A DNA stretch of 45,611 nucleotides. Source: Vibrio sp. J1-1 (GTDB lineage Bacteria > Pseudomonadota > Gammaproteobacteria > Enterobacterales > Vibrionaceae). The translations under genes and the position numbers were made by a program. The notes beneath the pieces are model-generated. The model saw nothing but the letters and a program-made list of their open reading frames with translations, made no database searches and had not been told where the DNA came from. Positions 29,329 through 38,096 of this stretch are shown here, piece by piece (positions within the stretch are counted from its first letter, which is position 1; each line of letters begins with the position of its first letter). The stretch lies in NCBI RefSeq assembly GCF_021728395.1, contig NZ_JAKKCM010000013.1:68925-114535 (forward strand), in the 5' to 3' direction.

Positions 29329-29411
29329 CGAGTGATAACCCACTATAGCACGTAACAACTGCTTGTCATCGGGTGGGGTTCGGTAAAATGTGAAGGGCTT
29401 GGGGAAAAGGC

Positions 29412-29624
29412 TTAATACTTTGCTTGTAATTGAATATCCACAGTTTCATGCAGTTCGGAATACACGATAACGGCTTCGCCTTTCTCTAACAGTGATTTCA
29501 CCTGATCGATTTTATCTTGCAGAGATACCTCTACCGTGCCGTAATCTGTCCCTTCACGCAAAACAAACTCACGAATCAGGTTTTCCAGTGTCTCTGGCGC
29601 AATGCCTTGCCAAGGAATAATCAT
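29412..29624 (-). CDS. yheU: UPF0270 family protein YheU
   Basis: A 70-residue protein of unknown function with the start [17 protein letters not shown], the LREGTDYG segment and [15 protein letters not shown], all matching E. coli YheU. It lies between yheT and prkB in the conserved order. No catalytic motif is visible. Confidence 0.92.
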   Translation of the reverse strand: MIIPWQGIAPETLENLIREFVLREGTDYGTVEVSLQDKIDQVKSLLEKGEAVIVYSELHETVDIQLQAKY

Positions 29625-29710
29625 AAATACCTCAAAATTTTATGACGAGTGGATAGACTGCATTGACCTTCGTTGCAAAAAATTAGCGCGAAAGGTCAAC
29701 CTCTCCTAGT

Positions 29711-30718
29711 CTACTGTCTCTTACGTTTCGATACAGCAGAAAGATGATCCGCAGCGATACTCTCGTAATAGGATGGCAGCACCTCTTCCAGCCAAAACTT
29801 CGGATTTAATGCCGAGCCAGAGATAAAACCAACATGGCCGCCATGTTCATACAAGCGATAGTCGATATTAGCTGGCAGGACAAATTTAGGGATAACCTCA
29901 TCGGTCATAAATGGATCATCCTTGGCGTGAATGATCAGGGTCGGTAATTTGATTTGTTGCAACTTACTCAACCCAGAGCATTGCGTGTAATAGTCTTGCG
30001 CGTCTTTAAACCCGTGCAGTGGTGCCGTTATCAAATCGTCAAACTCTTGTAAGCGAGTGACGCGCTTGATCGAATTGTAAGAGAGCGCCAGTTCACCATG
30101 GAGTAAAGAGTGCTTTTGTAAGGCGTTGCGTTTGAGTGATGACAGTAAATAACGTCGATAGACTTTGGAAAACCCCTGTTCAATGCGGTTAGCGCAAGCG
30201 GCTAAATCAAGAGGCGCGGACACAATGGTTGCCGCTTTAAGTATCGGGTTATCTTGGTATTGCGCTAAGTAGTTTGCCAGCATATTTCCCCCTAAGGAAA
30301 TGCCAATGGCAACTTTAGGGTTATCCGGGAATTGTCTCTCAAGATTCTCAAGGAAAAAGCGAGCGTCGGTCACTTCCCCTGAGTGGTAAGCGCGGGCTTT
30401 CTTGTTCGGTTTACCGCTACAGCCACGAAAATGCATCATCACCGAAAGCCAGCCAGATTTAGCAAATGCGTTCATTAGCCCGTTGGCATAAGGACTGTAG
30501 AAGCAGCCTTCCAAACCGTGAAACAGGATAAAAATAGGCTTGTGCTGAGCGGCTTCTTTATTTGGGTCTTCACTCCAGGCGAGATCAAGGAAATCCCCAT
30601 CCGTGGTATCCAGCGTTTGCCAGACAGGGGCAAACAGCGCTTTTTTACGAATAAAGCGTGGTAGAAGGGTCTGAAGGTGTGGGTTTTTCATCCCAGCGGC
30701 TGCTAAAAATTGTGTCAT
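29711..30718 (-). CDS. yheT: alpha/beta hydrolase YheT
   Basis: A 335-residue member of the AB-hydrolase/UPF0017 family, probably an esterase. The oxyanion loop FHGLEG lies near 67-71, the nucleophile is S141 in GISLGGN, an acidic residue is in HAKDDPFM and the histidine is in EHGGHVGF. The substrate is unknown. The conserved neighbours yheS, yheU and prkB support the name. Confidence 0.9.
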   Translation of the reverse strand: MTQFLAAAGMKNPHLQTLLPRFIRKKALFAPVWQTLDTTDGDFLDLAWSEDPNKEAAQHKPIFILFHGLEGCFYSPYANGLMNAFAKSGWLSVMMHFRGCSGKPNKKARAYHSGEVTDARFFLENLERQFPDNPKVAIGISLGGNMLANYLAQYQDNPILKAATIVSAPLDLAACANRIEQGFSKVYRRYLLSSLKRNALQKHSLLHGELALSYNSIKRVTRLQEFDDLITAPLHGFKDAQDYYTQCSGLSKLQQIKLPTLIIHAKDDPFMTDEVIPKFVLPANIDYRLYEHGGHVGFISGSALNPKFWLEEVLPSYYESIAADHLSAVSKRKRQ

Positions 30719-30796
30719 ACCTAACTGCTCTTATACGTCCTCCACATCCATAGGAGAACTTATTAATATAATCCTTTATAAATATTATAGGTATTT

Positions 30797-30900
30797 TATA
30801 CCCAAATGACTTCAAGATGCAGGATTCAGAGTGTTCTCACTGGCGCAAGTTAAAGGAAAGTCGCCTAGGGGAATAGCCAGTGGTCGAAGTTACTTATCGC
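30797..30900. repeat. ERIC-like intergenic repeat
   Basis: The stretch starts TATACCCAAATGACTTCAAG, which resembles one end of the enterobacterial ERIC element (ATACCCGTCATACTTCAAG in reverse orientation). The rest contains an inner inverted repeat ACTGGC (30839-30844) / GCCAGT (30876-30881). It fills the yheT-TIGR02444 gap. ERIC-like elements of this kind are common in Vibrio. The exact ends are estimated. Confidence 0.65.
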
Positions 30901-30903
30901 GAT

Positions 30904-31392
30904 TTATGGTTGCTTGGGTGGGTGAATATTTGGCACCGGGATGGCAAAAGCTTGTTGTAAATGCTCCCCGCCTAACTGACGGCAATATCTGAGCGTGAGA
31001 GGATCACCGTCGTTTTTTATTAGGCTGAGCGCGTTGATGCAGTCGACTAAATCGGATTGTTGCTGTTTTTCTAGCTGCAGCTCAAATTGCAGAGTTTCAC
31101 GATATAATGAGTCGTTGACTTGAGATTTGAGGTGGCGTCGCAGGTCGCGAAAAGAGTGTAGCAAGGTCTCACTTCGACCTAGACAGCTTTGAACTAAATG
31201 CCAGTCTTTTTCTTGAAAAATGAGCTGCTGCTCGTCGAGCCATCGGAGCAGCAGTAGTAGATTTACGTTGCCGTGATAATTGTTTTGTAATGACAAGCAC
31301 GCTTCTTTTACTTCCCGCACACCGTAAAACTGCAAACTGAATTGCCATAGGTGCTCTAAGGTGAGGGTGTATTCTGCGTGCTTATTTGTCAT
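30904..31392 (-). CDS. TIGR02444 family protein (DUF2390)
   Basis: A 162-residue, mostly helical protein rich in leucine and glutamine, of the TIGR02444 family usually found next to the ABC-F gene yheS. LWQFSLQFYGVREVKEACL and NVNLLLLLRWLDEQ are characteristic. Function is unknown. Its start overlaps the yheS stop by four bases, so it is translationally coupled to the ABC-F protein and may work with it. Confidence 0.8.
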   Translation of the reverse strand: MTNKHAEYTLTLEHLWQFSLQFYGVREVKEACLSLQNNYHGNVNLLLLLRWLDEQQLIFQEKDWHLVQSCLGRSETLLHSFRDLRRHLKSQVNDSLYRETLQFELQLEKQQQSDLVDCINALSLIKNDGDPLTLRYCRQLGGEHLQQAFAIPVPNIHPPKQP

Positions 31393-33308
31393 TGATTAAA
31401 CTCTAGCTCCATCTGCTCTAACTCTTCTTGAGCAGACATCCATTCCATCTCAACTTCTTCTAGCTCGGATTTGCTCGATGATTGAAGCGCCAACACTTCA
31501 TTTAGTTTAGCCTTATTTTCGGCTTCATACAGTGTGTTATCCGCCAATTGCTCTTCTGCTTTTGCTAGTGCTGCTCCCAACTTATCCATTTTATTTTCTA
31601 ATTGTGTCAGGGTTTTGCGAATTGGTGCCGTTTGTTTACGAAATTCGGCGTCGCGGCGTTTCTGCTCTTTTTTCGCTGCGGCACTGTTGGCGGTGTCTTT
31701 TTCTGGTTGCGATGCCTGCGCCTCTTTACGTTCAACTCTTTGTTGCTCTGTTAGCCATTTGTAGTAGTCATTTAAGTCACCATCAAATGGCGCCACTTGG
31801 CGGTCATGAACAAGATATAAGTCATCTGTTGTTGCACGTAATAGGTAGCGGTCGTGCGAAACTATCACCATCGCGCCTTCGAACGTTTGCAACGCCATCG
31901 TTAATGCTTGACGCATGTCTAAATCTAGGTGGTTGGTTGGCTCATCGAGTAGTAATAGGTTTGGTTTCTGCCAAACAATCAATGCCAAAACCAAACGTGC
32001 TTTTTCACCACCAGAGAACGGCGCCACTTTCTCCAGTGCTTTATCGCCTTGGAAGCCAAAACTACCTAGGTAATCACGCAGCTGTTGCTCGGTTTGGTCC
32101 TGTGCAATTTGCATCATGTGCTGTAGTGGCGTTTCTTCAGGGTGCAGAGTTTCAAGCTGGTGCTGAGCGAAGTAGCCAATTTTCACACCTTGTGAGTAGG
32201 TCAGGTCGCCGCCTTGCGCTTCGAGCTCGCCAGAAAGCAGTTTGATCAGTGTTGATTTACCCGCGCCGTTACGACCGAGCAAACCTATGCGGCTACCGGG
32301 AACGAGGTTTAGGCGGATTTTCTCCAGAATCAAGTTGTCATCGTAGCCAGCCGAGACGTCATCCATCATCATGATTGGATTCGGCAAGGCGGCAGGTTGA
32401 CGGAATTCAAAGCTGAATGGGTTATCAAACTGTGCCGGCAACACTTTCTCCATGCGTTCCAGTGCTTTAATACGGCTTTGCGCCTGACGCGCTTTAGATG
32501 CTTTGTAGCGGAAGCGATCGATGTAGCTTTGCATGTGCGACATCTGCTTTTTCTGCTTCTCGAACATCGCTTGCTGCAGGAGCATTTTTTGCGCACGCTG
32601 ATTTTCGAATGAGGAGTAGTTCCCCGTGTATTCATTTAGCTGCTGGTTTTCGATATGAATGATGCGGCCAACGATCGGATCAAGGAAATCACGGTCGTGC
32701 GAGATCAGAATCAGTGTGCCCGGGTAGTTTTGTAGCCAGCGCTCCAGCCACATTACCGCATCCAAATCTAAGTGGTTGGTTGGCTCATCAAGCAACAGTA
32801 AGTCTGAGCGACAAAGCAGCGCTTGAGCCAGGTTAAGGCGCATACGCCAACCACCGGAAAATTGAGTCAAACTCCAGCTCATCTGTTTCTGGCTGAACCC
32901 TAAGCCATCAAGCAACTCTGCTGCACGGGCGCGAATGCTGTAACCACCAATGGTTTCGATTTTACCGTGAATTTCAGCGACCAGAGTCCCGTTGTCTTGT
33001 TCTTCAGCCGCTGCGAGTTGCTTTTCAAGACCACGAAATTCACGGTCACCATCAATGACATACTCTAATGCACTACGTTCCAGTGCGGGGGTTTCTTGTG
33101 CTACCCATGCCAGTTCCCAGTGCTGTGGTTGGCTGAATGAGCCAGCATCAATGGACAGTTCGTCTTTTAGCAAAGCAAACAAGGTGGACTTACCACAGCC
33201 GTTTTTGCCAACTAAGCCTACTTTATCTCCGGGATGGATAGTCGCAGAAGCTTGATCTAAAAGAGGTTTACCGCCACGCAGTAACTGAATATCAGAAAAG
33301 GTAATCAT
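31389..33308 (-). CDS. yheS: ABC-F ATPase YheS
   Basis: A 639-residue ABC-F protein with two ATPase domains and no membrane part; such proteins act on ribosomes in translation. Walker A motifs are GKNGCGKST and GRNGAGKST, signature motifs FSGGWRMR and FSGGEKAR, and both Walker B sites read LLLLDEPTNHLDLD. The C-terminal 100 residues form a charged coiled coil. I start it at the ATG at 33308 (MITFSDIQLLRGG), which matches E. coli YheS; the frame is open 14 codons further upstream. Confidence 0.93.
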   Translation of the reverse strand: MITFSDIQLLRGGKPLLDQASATIHPGDKVGLVGKNGCGKSTLFALLKDELSIDAGSFSQPQHWELAWVAQETPALERSALEYVIDGDREFRGLEKQLAAAEEQDNGTLVAEIHGKIETIGGYSIRARAAELLDGLGFSQKQMSWSLTQFSGGWRMRLNLAQALLCRSDLLLLDEPTNHLDLDAVMWLERWLQNYPGTLILISHDRDFLDPIVGRIIHIENQQLNEYTGNYSSFENQRAQKMLLQQAMFEKQKKQMSHMQSYIDRFRYKASKARQAQSRIKALERMEKVLPAQFDNPFSFEFRQPAALPNPIMMMDDVSAGYDDNLILEKIRLNLVPGSRIGLLGRNGAGKSTLIKLLSGELEAQGGDLTYSQGVKIGYFAQHQLETLHPEETPLQHMMQIAQDQTEQQLRDYLGSFGFQGDKALEKVAPFSGGEKARLVLALIVWQKPNLLLLDEPTNHLDLDMRQALTMALQTFEGAMVIVSHDRYLLRATTDDLYLVHDRQVAPFDGDLNDYYKWLTEQQRVERKEAQASQPEKDTANSAAAKKEQKRRDAEFRKQTAPIRKTLTQLENKMDKLGAALAKAEEQLADNTLYEAENKAKLNEVLALQSSSKSELEEVEMEWMSAQEELEQMELEFNQ

Positions 33309-33483
33309 AGAGTTGTCATTCACTTTGCGCCGTGCGCGTTGCTTTGTCACTAAGGTAGTTATCTAGCGGTGAATAGTAGGGGTATTGGCGCTAAAAGTCG
33401 ATCTCTGAGCACGAATTGCATTCTGCTGCACAAAAACGTATAACAATTTGATAACGGATAAAAATGAACACAAGGACGACCAT

Positions 33484-34080
33484 TTGGCTGTAACACCGTC
33501 TATTCCCCCCAAGGTTCTGGTTATCTATGCTCACCCAGAACCCTATAACTCCATTGCCAATCAAGTGATGATAAAGAGAATTCAATCACTTGATCATGTA
33601 ACTGTGCACGATCTGTATGGAGCTTATCCAGATTTCTTTATTGATATTAGCCACGAACATGAGCTGCTGATGGCGCATGATGTGATCGTATTCCATCATC
33701 CTCTCTATATGTACTCTTGTCCTGCTCTGTTAAAAGAGTGGTTGGATCGTGTGCTTGGTAAAGGTTTCGCGTTCGGCGATGGCTGCGCTCTAAAAGGGAA
33801 ACATTGGCGTAGTGTGATCACTACTGGAGGCAAAGAAGCTGCGTTCAGTACCAAGGGTTACAACAAATACCCATTAGAGCAGATTCTTCAGCCATTTGAA
33901 TTAACTGCGGCACTGTGTCAAATGCATTGGCTGGAACCAATGGTTCTATACTGGTCTCGGAATGTCTCTGATATAGAGCGTTATGAGCATGCGGAGCAGT
34001 ATCGTCGATGGTTGGTCGATCCTTTGAAAAACTGGAACGCAGCAAACGAACAGGGAGTTCAGCATGGCAGTCACCAGTGA
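33484..34080 (+). CDS. kefG: KefB ancillary flavoprotein KefG
   Basis: KefG is a flavodoxin-fold NAD(P)H:quinone oxidoreductase needed for full activity of the KefB potassium efflux system. The roughly 198-residue protein contains VLVIYAHPEPYNS, HHPLYMYSCPALLKEWLDRV and ITTGGKEAAF, typical of the family. No ATG exists near the conserved N terminus. I chose TTG at 33484 because AAGGA lies seven bases upstream; a TTG at 33448 would add twelve residues. Its end overlaps kefB by 17 bases. Confidence 0.85.
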   Translation: MAVTPSIPPKVLVIYAHPEPYNSIANQVMIKRIQSLDHVTVHDLYGAYPDFFIDISHEHELLMAHDVIVFHHPLYMYSCPALLKEWLDRVLGKGFAFGDGCALKGKHWRSVITTGGKEAAFSTKGYNKYPLEQILQPFELTAALCQMHWLEPMVLYWSRNVSDIERYEHAEQYRRWLVDPLKNWNAANEQGVQHGSHQ

Positions 34081-35860
34081 GTTTCTTCAAAGCAGTGTGG
34101 TGTTCCTTTCCGCTGCTGTTATCGCCGTACCACTCGCTCAGCGATTTGGGTTGGGAGCGGTACTGGGCTACCTATTAGCAGGCGTTTTGATTGGTCCATG
34201 GGGGCTGGGGCTGATAAGCGATGTGGATGCAATTTTGCATTTTGCAGAGCTAGGGGTCGTACTCTTACTCTTCTTGATAGGCCTCGAGTTGAACCCCAAA
34301 AAGTTGTGGCAGATGCGAGGGCCGATTTTAGGTCTGGGTGGCGCTCAGGTTGTGGTAAGCACGTTCGTGATTGGCAGCATTGTCAGTTTGTTCGGGCTGA
34401 GTATGCAAGTGAGTCTGGTTATTGGTATGGGACTGGCGTTGTCTTCAACCGCTATTGCTCTGAGAGTGATTGAAGAGCAGGGACTGAACGGCACTGAAAC
34501 CGGGCAGTCAGGCTTTGCGGTACTTCTGTTTCAGGATATTGCTGTGATACCAATGCTGGCCGTATTACCGCTGTTAGCGGGTGGACAAACCGGTGGGAAT
34601 TGGTTGGATGTATTAACGGTTCTCGGCAGTGTCATTGCGTTACTGATAGGTGGTCACTTCTTGCTACGTCCTCTGTTTCGCTTTGTCGTTATGAATGGGG
34701 GGCGCGAGTTATTTACCGTTGCTTCTTTGTTGGTGGTTCTGGGGATTGCGGTTGTGATGCAGAATCTGGGGTTATCCATGGCACTTGGTACCTTTCTAGC
34801 GGGAGTACTGCTTGCGGAAAGTGAGTACCGTCATGAGTTAGAAATCGCTATCGAGCCGTTTAAAGGATTGCTTTTAGGGCTGTTTTTTATCGCCGTAGGC
34901 ATGTCCGTGAACCTTGGTTTGTTAGTTCTGCTACCACTAGAAATTCTGGCTACCGTTGTGGCATTGGTTACGGCCAAGGGGCTGGTGCTTTATGTATTGG
35001 CGCGAGCTGCTCGTGTTCGGCCAAAAGCGCGTAGTCGTATGGCTGCAATCCTAAGCCAAGGCGGTGAGTTTGCATTCGTCATTTTCACTGCTGCGAGCCA
35101 AGAAGGCATCTTAACCCAAGATCAGGTTGCTTTTTTGTTGGTCGTGGTCAGCTTATCAATGGTGACAACGCCTCTATTGTTGATGGGACAAAAGAAGTGG
35201 TTTGCGCATACGCTTAACCAAGAAGAGGAGAGCGTCACCAGTAACGTGGTTGATCGCCGCCCACGGGTTATCATCGCAGGATTTGGTCGCTTTGGTCAGG
35301 TAGTCGGGCGCTTGATGTATGCCAACAAAATTAAATTGACGGTATTAGAAAGTGATGCAAGCCAGATTCACTTGTTGCGTAAATATGGCTACAAAGTGTT
35401 TTATGGTGATGCAACTCAGATCGATTTATTGCGCGCGGCGGGAGCTGATAAAGCGGAAGCATTGGTAATCTGTACTGATTCGCCAGACGAAGTCATGGCA
35501 ATAGTTGATATCTGCCGGGAACATTTTCCTAAGCTTAAATTACTCGCGCGAGCCCGTAGCCGAGTTGAAGCTTACCAACTGATGAGTCATGGCGTACAAA
35601 ACTACTCGCGTGAAACCTTCTTAGGTGCACTTGATCTTGGTCGTCAGACGCTTGTAGAGCTCGGTATGCATCCATATCAAGCAAAGCGGGCAGAAGCACA
35701 TTTTCGTAAGTTAGATAATGCTATGCTTAAAGACTTGCTGCCTCAACACAGTGAAGATAAGAAACTCGCTCAAAGAGCGAAAGAGGCTCGAAAAGAGCTG
35801 GAAGAAATATTTGGTCGTGAAATGGAAAGCGATCATCAGTCGCCTAACCATTGGAAGTAG
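34064..35860 (+). CDS. kefB: glutathione-regulated potassium-efflux antiporter KefB
   Basis: KefB is a CPA2-family K+/H+ antiporter that is held closed by glutathione and opened by glutathione adducts, acidifying the cell to protect it from electrophiles. The 598-residue protein has about twelve membrane segments over residues 5-380, including GLGAVLGYLLAGVLIGPWGL and the LFLIGLEL motif. A cytoplasmic RCK/TrkA-N domain follows, starting VIIAGFGRFGQVVGRLM near 400. The C-terminal tail is charged. It overlaps kefG. Confidence 0.93.
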   Translation: MAVTSEFLQSSVVFLSAAVIAVPLAQRFGLGAVLGYLLAGVLIGPWGLGLISDVDAILHFAELGVVLLLFLIGLELNPKKLWQMRGPILGLGGAQVVVSTFVIGSIVSLFGLSMQVSLVIGMGLALSSTAIALRVIEEQGLNGTETGQSGFAVLLFQDIAVIPMLAVLPLLAGGQTGGNWLDVLTVLGSVIALLIGGHFLLRPLFRFVVMNGGRELFTVASLLVVLGIAVVMQNLGLSMALGTFLAGVLLAESEYRHELEIAIEPFKGLLLGLFFIAVGMSVNLGLLVLLPLEILATVVALVTAKGLVLYVLARAARVRPKARSRMAAILSQGGEFAFVIFTAASQEGILTQDQVAFLLVVVSLSMVTTPLLLMGQKKWFAHTLNQEEESVTSNVVDRRPRVIIAGFGRFGQVVGRLMYANKIKLTVLESDASQIHLLRKYGYKVFYGDATQIDLLRAAGADKAEALVICTDSPDEVMAIVDICREHFPKLKLLARARSRVEAYQLMSHGVQNYSRETFLGALDLGRQTLVELGMHPYQAKRAEAHFRKLDNAMLKDLLPQHSEDKKLAQRAKEARKELEEIFGREMESDHQSPNHWK

Positions 35861-35893
35861 TACTTGAACTTAGGTTCAAGATAAGGAAATAGC

Positions 35894-36094
35894 GTGAAAA
35901 TTAAAAAACGTTTTATTGCCGGTGCAAATTGTCCACAGTGCAGCCAGCAAGATACCCTACGCTGGTGGATAGAGAACAACATTGAATTGGTAGAGTGCGT
36001 TGAGTGTGATTATACAGAGCAGCGTAAACCGCAATCTGTAGAGAAAAATAAACACTCAGAGCAGGAAATGATCGGGATTTTTAAGCCGGAATAA
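35894..36094 (+). CDS. yheV: zinc-ribbon-like protein YheV
   Basis: A 66-residue protein of the YheV/DUF2387 family with two CxxC pairs (CPQC at 14-17 and CVEC about 20 residues later), which should bind zinc. Function is not known. The start is GTG at 35894, with AAGGAAAT just upstream and MKIKKRFIAGA matching the family's N terminus. It lies 33 bases after kefB, in the same order as in E. coli. Confidence 0.9.
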   Translation: MKIKKRFIAGANCPQCSQQDTLRWWIENNIELVECVECDYTEQRKPQSVEKNKHSEQEMIGIFKPE

Positions 36095-36186
36095 TTGAAA
36101 CTCAAATATAGATCCCCATAATACACTTTATCAACTCAGTACTTAACCCCGTTCAGGTTAAGTCAATTAATCTCTCTGGAGTTAGC

Positions 36187-36741
36187 ATGAAAATCGAAAA
36201 GAACGTTGTTGCAAGCCTTGCATACAAAGTAATGTTGGAAGACGGTGTTGTTGTTGATCAATCAACAACTGAAGCACCTCTTGATTACCTTCACGGTCAC
36301 AACAACCTAATCACAGGTCTTGAAAAAGAACTTGAAGGCAAAGTGGCAGGCGACAAGTTCTCTGCAACTGTAGCTCCTGAAGATGCTTACGGCGAGCACA
36401 ACGACGCGCTTGTTCAACGCGTTCCTGCAGAAGTGTTCCAGGGTGTTGACCAAATCGAAGTGGGTATGCGTTTCCTAGCGGATACTGATCAAGGTCCAAT
36501 CCCTGTAGAAGTAACAGAAGTAGACGGTGAAGAAGTGGTTGTTGATGGTAACCACATGCTTGCTGGTCAAACACTGACGTTTGAAGTTGAAGTAGTAGCA
36601 ACTCGTGAAGCAACTGCAGATGAGATCGAACACGGTCACATTCACCAAGAAGGTGGCAGCTGTGGTCATGATCACGGTCACGACCACGATCACGATCATG
36701 AAGGTGGTTGTTGTGGTGGCGGTAGCTGCGGTTCTAACTAA
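36187..36741 (+). CDS. slyD: FKBP-type peptidyl-prolyl isomerase and metallochaperone SlyD
   Basis: SlyD is a cytoplasmic prolyl isomerase/chaperone that also binds nickel and other metals and helps hydrogenase maturation. The 184-residue protein has the FKBP domain with the inserted IF chaperone domain (about 1-145), then a metal-binding tail rich in His and Cys (HGHDHDHDHEGG, CCGGGSCG). The tail is shorter than the E. coli one. Transcription ends at a strong hairpin just downstream. Confidence 0.97.
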   Translation: MKIEKNVVASLAYKVMLEDGVVVDQSTTEAPLDYLHGHNNLITGLEKELEGKVAGDKFSATVAPEDAYGEHNDALVQRVPAEVFQGVDQIEVGMRFLADTDQGPIPVEVTEVDGEEVVVDGNHMLAGQTLTFEVEVVATREATADEIEHGHIHQEGGSCGHDHGHDHDHDHEGGCCGGGSCGSN

Positions 36742-36772
36742 TCGCAGTTAACACTTTCTAGATTCTGAATTT

Positions 36773-36806
36773 AAAAGCGCAAGTTGAACCTCAACTTGCG
36801 CTTTTT
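36773..36806 (+). terminator. intrinsic terminator after slyD
   Basis: AAAAGCGCAAGTTGA and TCAACTTGCGCTTTT form a perfect 15-bp stem with an ACC loop, followed by T residues. Confidence 0.93.
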
Positions 36807-36856
36807 GTTTATCTGAGGTTTAGTGCTGAATAGTTAATTCAGTTGTTGGTAACGTT

Positions 36857-37798
36857 ATGAACAAACCATTCTCCATCGCCATTCACGGTGGCGCTGGCAC
36901 AATATTGCGTGAACAAATGAGTGATTCACTGCACCAGGCTATTTCGACGGATTTAGAAGCGGCGGCAAAAGCGGGTTATCAGGTTTTGGCGAACGGCGGA
37001 GCGTCACTTGATGCGGTTGTTGCAGCAGTAAAGGTGCTGGAAGACTCCCCTCACTTTAATGCTGGTAAAGGATCCGTGTTAACACACAATGAAATGGTTG
37101 AGATGGACGCTTCGATCATGGATGGCAGCAATCTGGCTGCTGGTGCAGTGGCGGGAGTAAGGCATATAAAAAACCCTATTGAGCTGGCGCGAGATGTGAT
37201 GCAAAAGAGCGATCATGTTTTGCTGGTTGGCGAAGGGGCAGAAACCTTCGCCTTTGAAAATGGACACCCATATACCGAACAAGATTATTTCTTTACTGAT
37301 CGACGTTACGAACAGCTGATCTCGATGCGAGAGAAAGGGGAGTTTGCGCTTTCTGAGTCTCGTTATCCGGATGATCGTAAACACGGGACGGTAGGTGCGG
37401 TTGCTTTGGATCAGCATGGTAACTTAGCCGCGGCGACCAGCACTGGTGGAGTGACGAACAAAAATTACGGACGGATTGGTGATTCAGCTTTGATCGGTTG
37501 TGGAACTGTGGCTGAAAACGGTGTGGTTGCCGTTTCTACGACGGGCATGGGCGAGTTCTTTATCCGTAAACGCGTCGCAGAAGATGTGGCGGCTCGGATA
37601 CGCTATCTCAAAGAAGATGTACATACCGCGTGTGAAGCAGTGATTCAAGGCGATCTGAAAGCCATGGGCGGGGAAGGTGGTTTGATTGCTGTCGATGCGG
37701 AGGGAGAGCTGCATTTTGCGATGAATAGCTCCGGCATGTACCGCGCGGGCATCAACACTCAAGGCGAGTTGAGTGTAAAAATCTATGCGGATGAATAG
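36857..37798 (+). CDS. iaaA: isoaspartyl peptidase/L-asparaginase (IaaA type)
   Basis: A 313-residue Ntn hydrolase that splits itself into two subunits and removes isoaspartyl residues from peptides or hydrolyses asparagine. The autocleavage/nucleophile threonine is T178 in RKHGTVGAVA, and GGAGTI, FNAGKGSV and STGGVTNK are family motifs. I see no signal peptide. It stands alone between two terminators; this gene is not in the E. coli slyD-fkpA neighbourhood. Confidence 0.92.
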   Translation: MNKPFSIAIHGGAGTILREQMSDSLHQAISTDLEAAAKAGYQVLANGGASLDAVVAAVKVLEDSPHFNAGKGSVLTHNEMVEMDASIMDGSNLAAGAVAGVRHIKNPIELARDVMQKSDHVLLVGEGAETFAFENGHPYTEQDYFFTDRRYEQLISMREKGEFALSESRYPDDRKHGTVGAVALDQHGNLAAATSTGGVTNKNYGRIGDSALIGCGTVAENGVVAVSTTGMGEFFIRKRVAEDVAARIRYLKEDVHTACEAVIQGDLKAMGGEGGLIAVDAEGELHFAMNSSGMYRAGINTQGELSVKIYADE

Positions 37799-37817
37799 CT
37801 TCTGAAATAGAGTACAA

Positions 37818-37850
37818 AAACAAAGCCCAGCTTATTGCCGGGCTTTGTTT
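37818..37850. terminator. bidirectional terminator between iaaA and slyX
   Basis: AAACAAAGCCC and GGGCTTTGTTT are perfect 11-base arms with an 11-base loop, with pyrimidine- or T-rich sequence after each arm. It sits between convergent genes. Confidence 0.85.
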
Positions 37851-37868
37851 CTTCTTTCGAACCACACA

Positions 37869-38096
37869 TTAGTAGTGTGGTGGTGGTGGCTCATTGGCTG
37901 GATCTTCCACGTTCGAGGAATCCATATTTTTCACTTTGCCCACCACGTATTTCATCTGATCTTGCATTTTAGTAATCAGCAATTGTTGCTGAGATAAAGC
38001 TTGGTTCAGATCTTCAATCGTCTGTTCTTGGAACGCAGCCTGACACTCAAGGTCATTAATGCGCGCTTCCAGTTGCTGAATAAGTTTTTCTGTCAT
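37869..38096 (-). CDS. slyX: SlyX family protein
   Basis: A 75-residue protein that is nearly all coiled coil (MTEKLIQQLEARINDLE, then FQEQTIEDLNQALSQQQ) and ends PPPPHY, as SlyX proteins do. Function is unknown. I start it at the ATG at 38096, whose ATGA overlaps the stop codon of the upstream WD40 gene. The two genes are thus translationally coupled. Confidence 0.9.
   Translation of the reverse strand: MTEKLIQQLEARINDLECQAAFQEQTIEDLNQALSQQQLLITKMQDQMKYVVGKVKNMDSSNVEDPANEPPPPHY

Noticed and set aside
31532-32245. A 237-codon plus-strand frame
   Set aside because: It lies entirely opposite the second ATPase half of yheS, whose motifs are intact, so it is a shadow frame.
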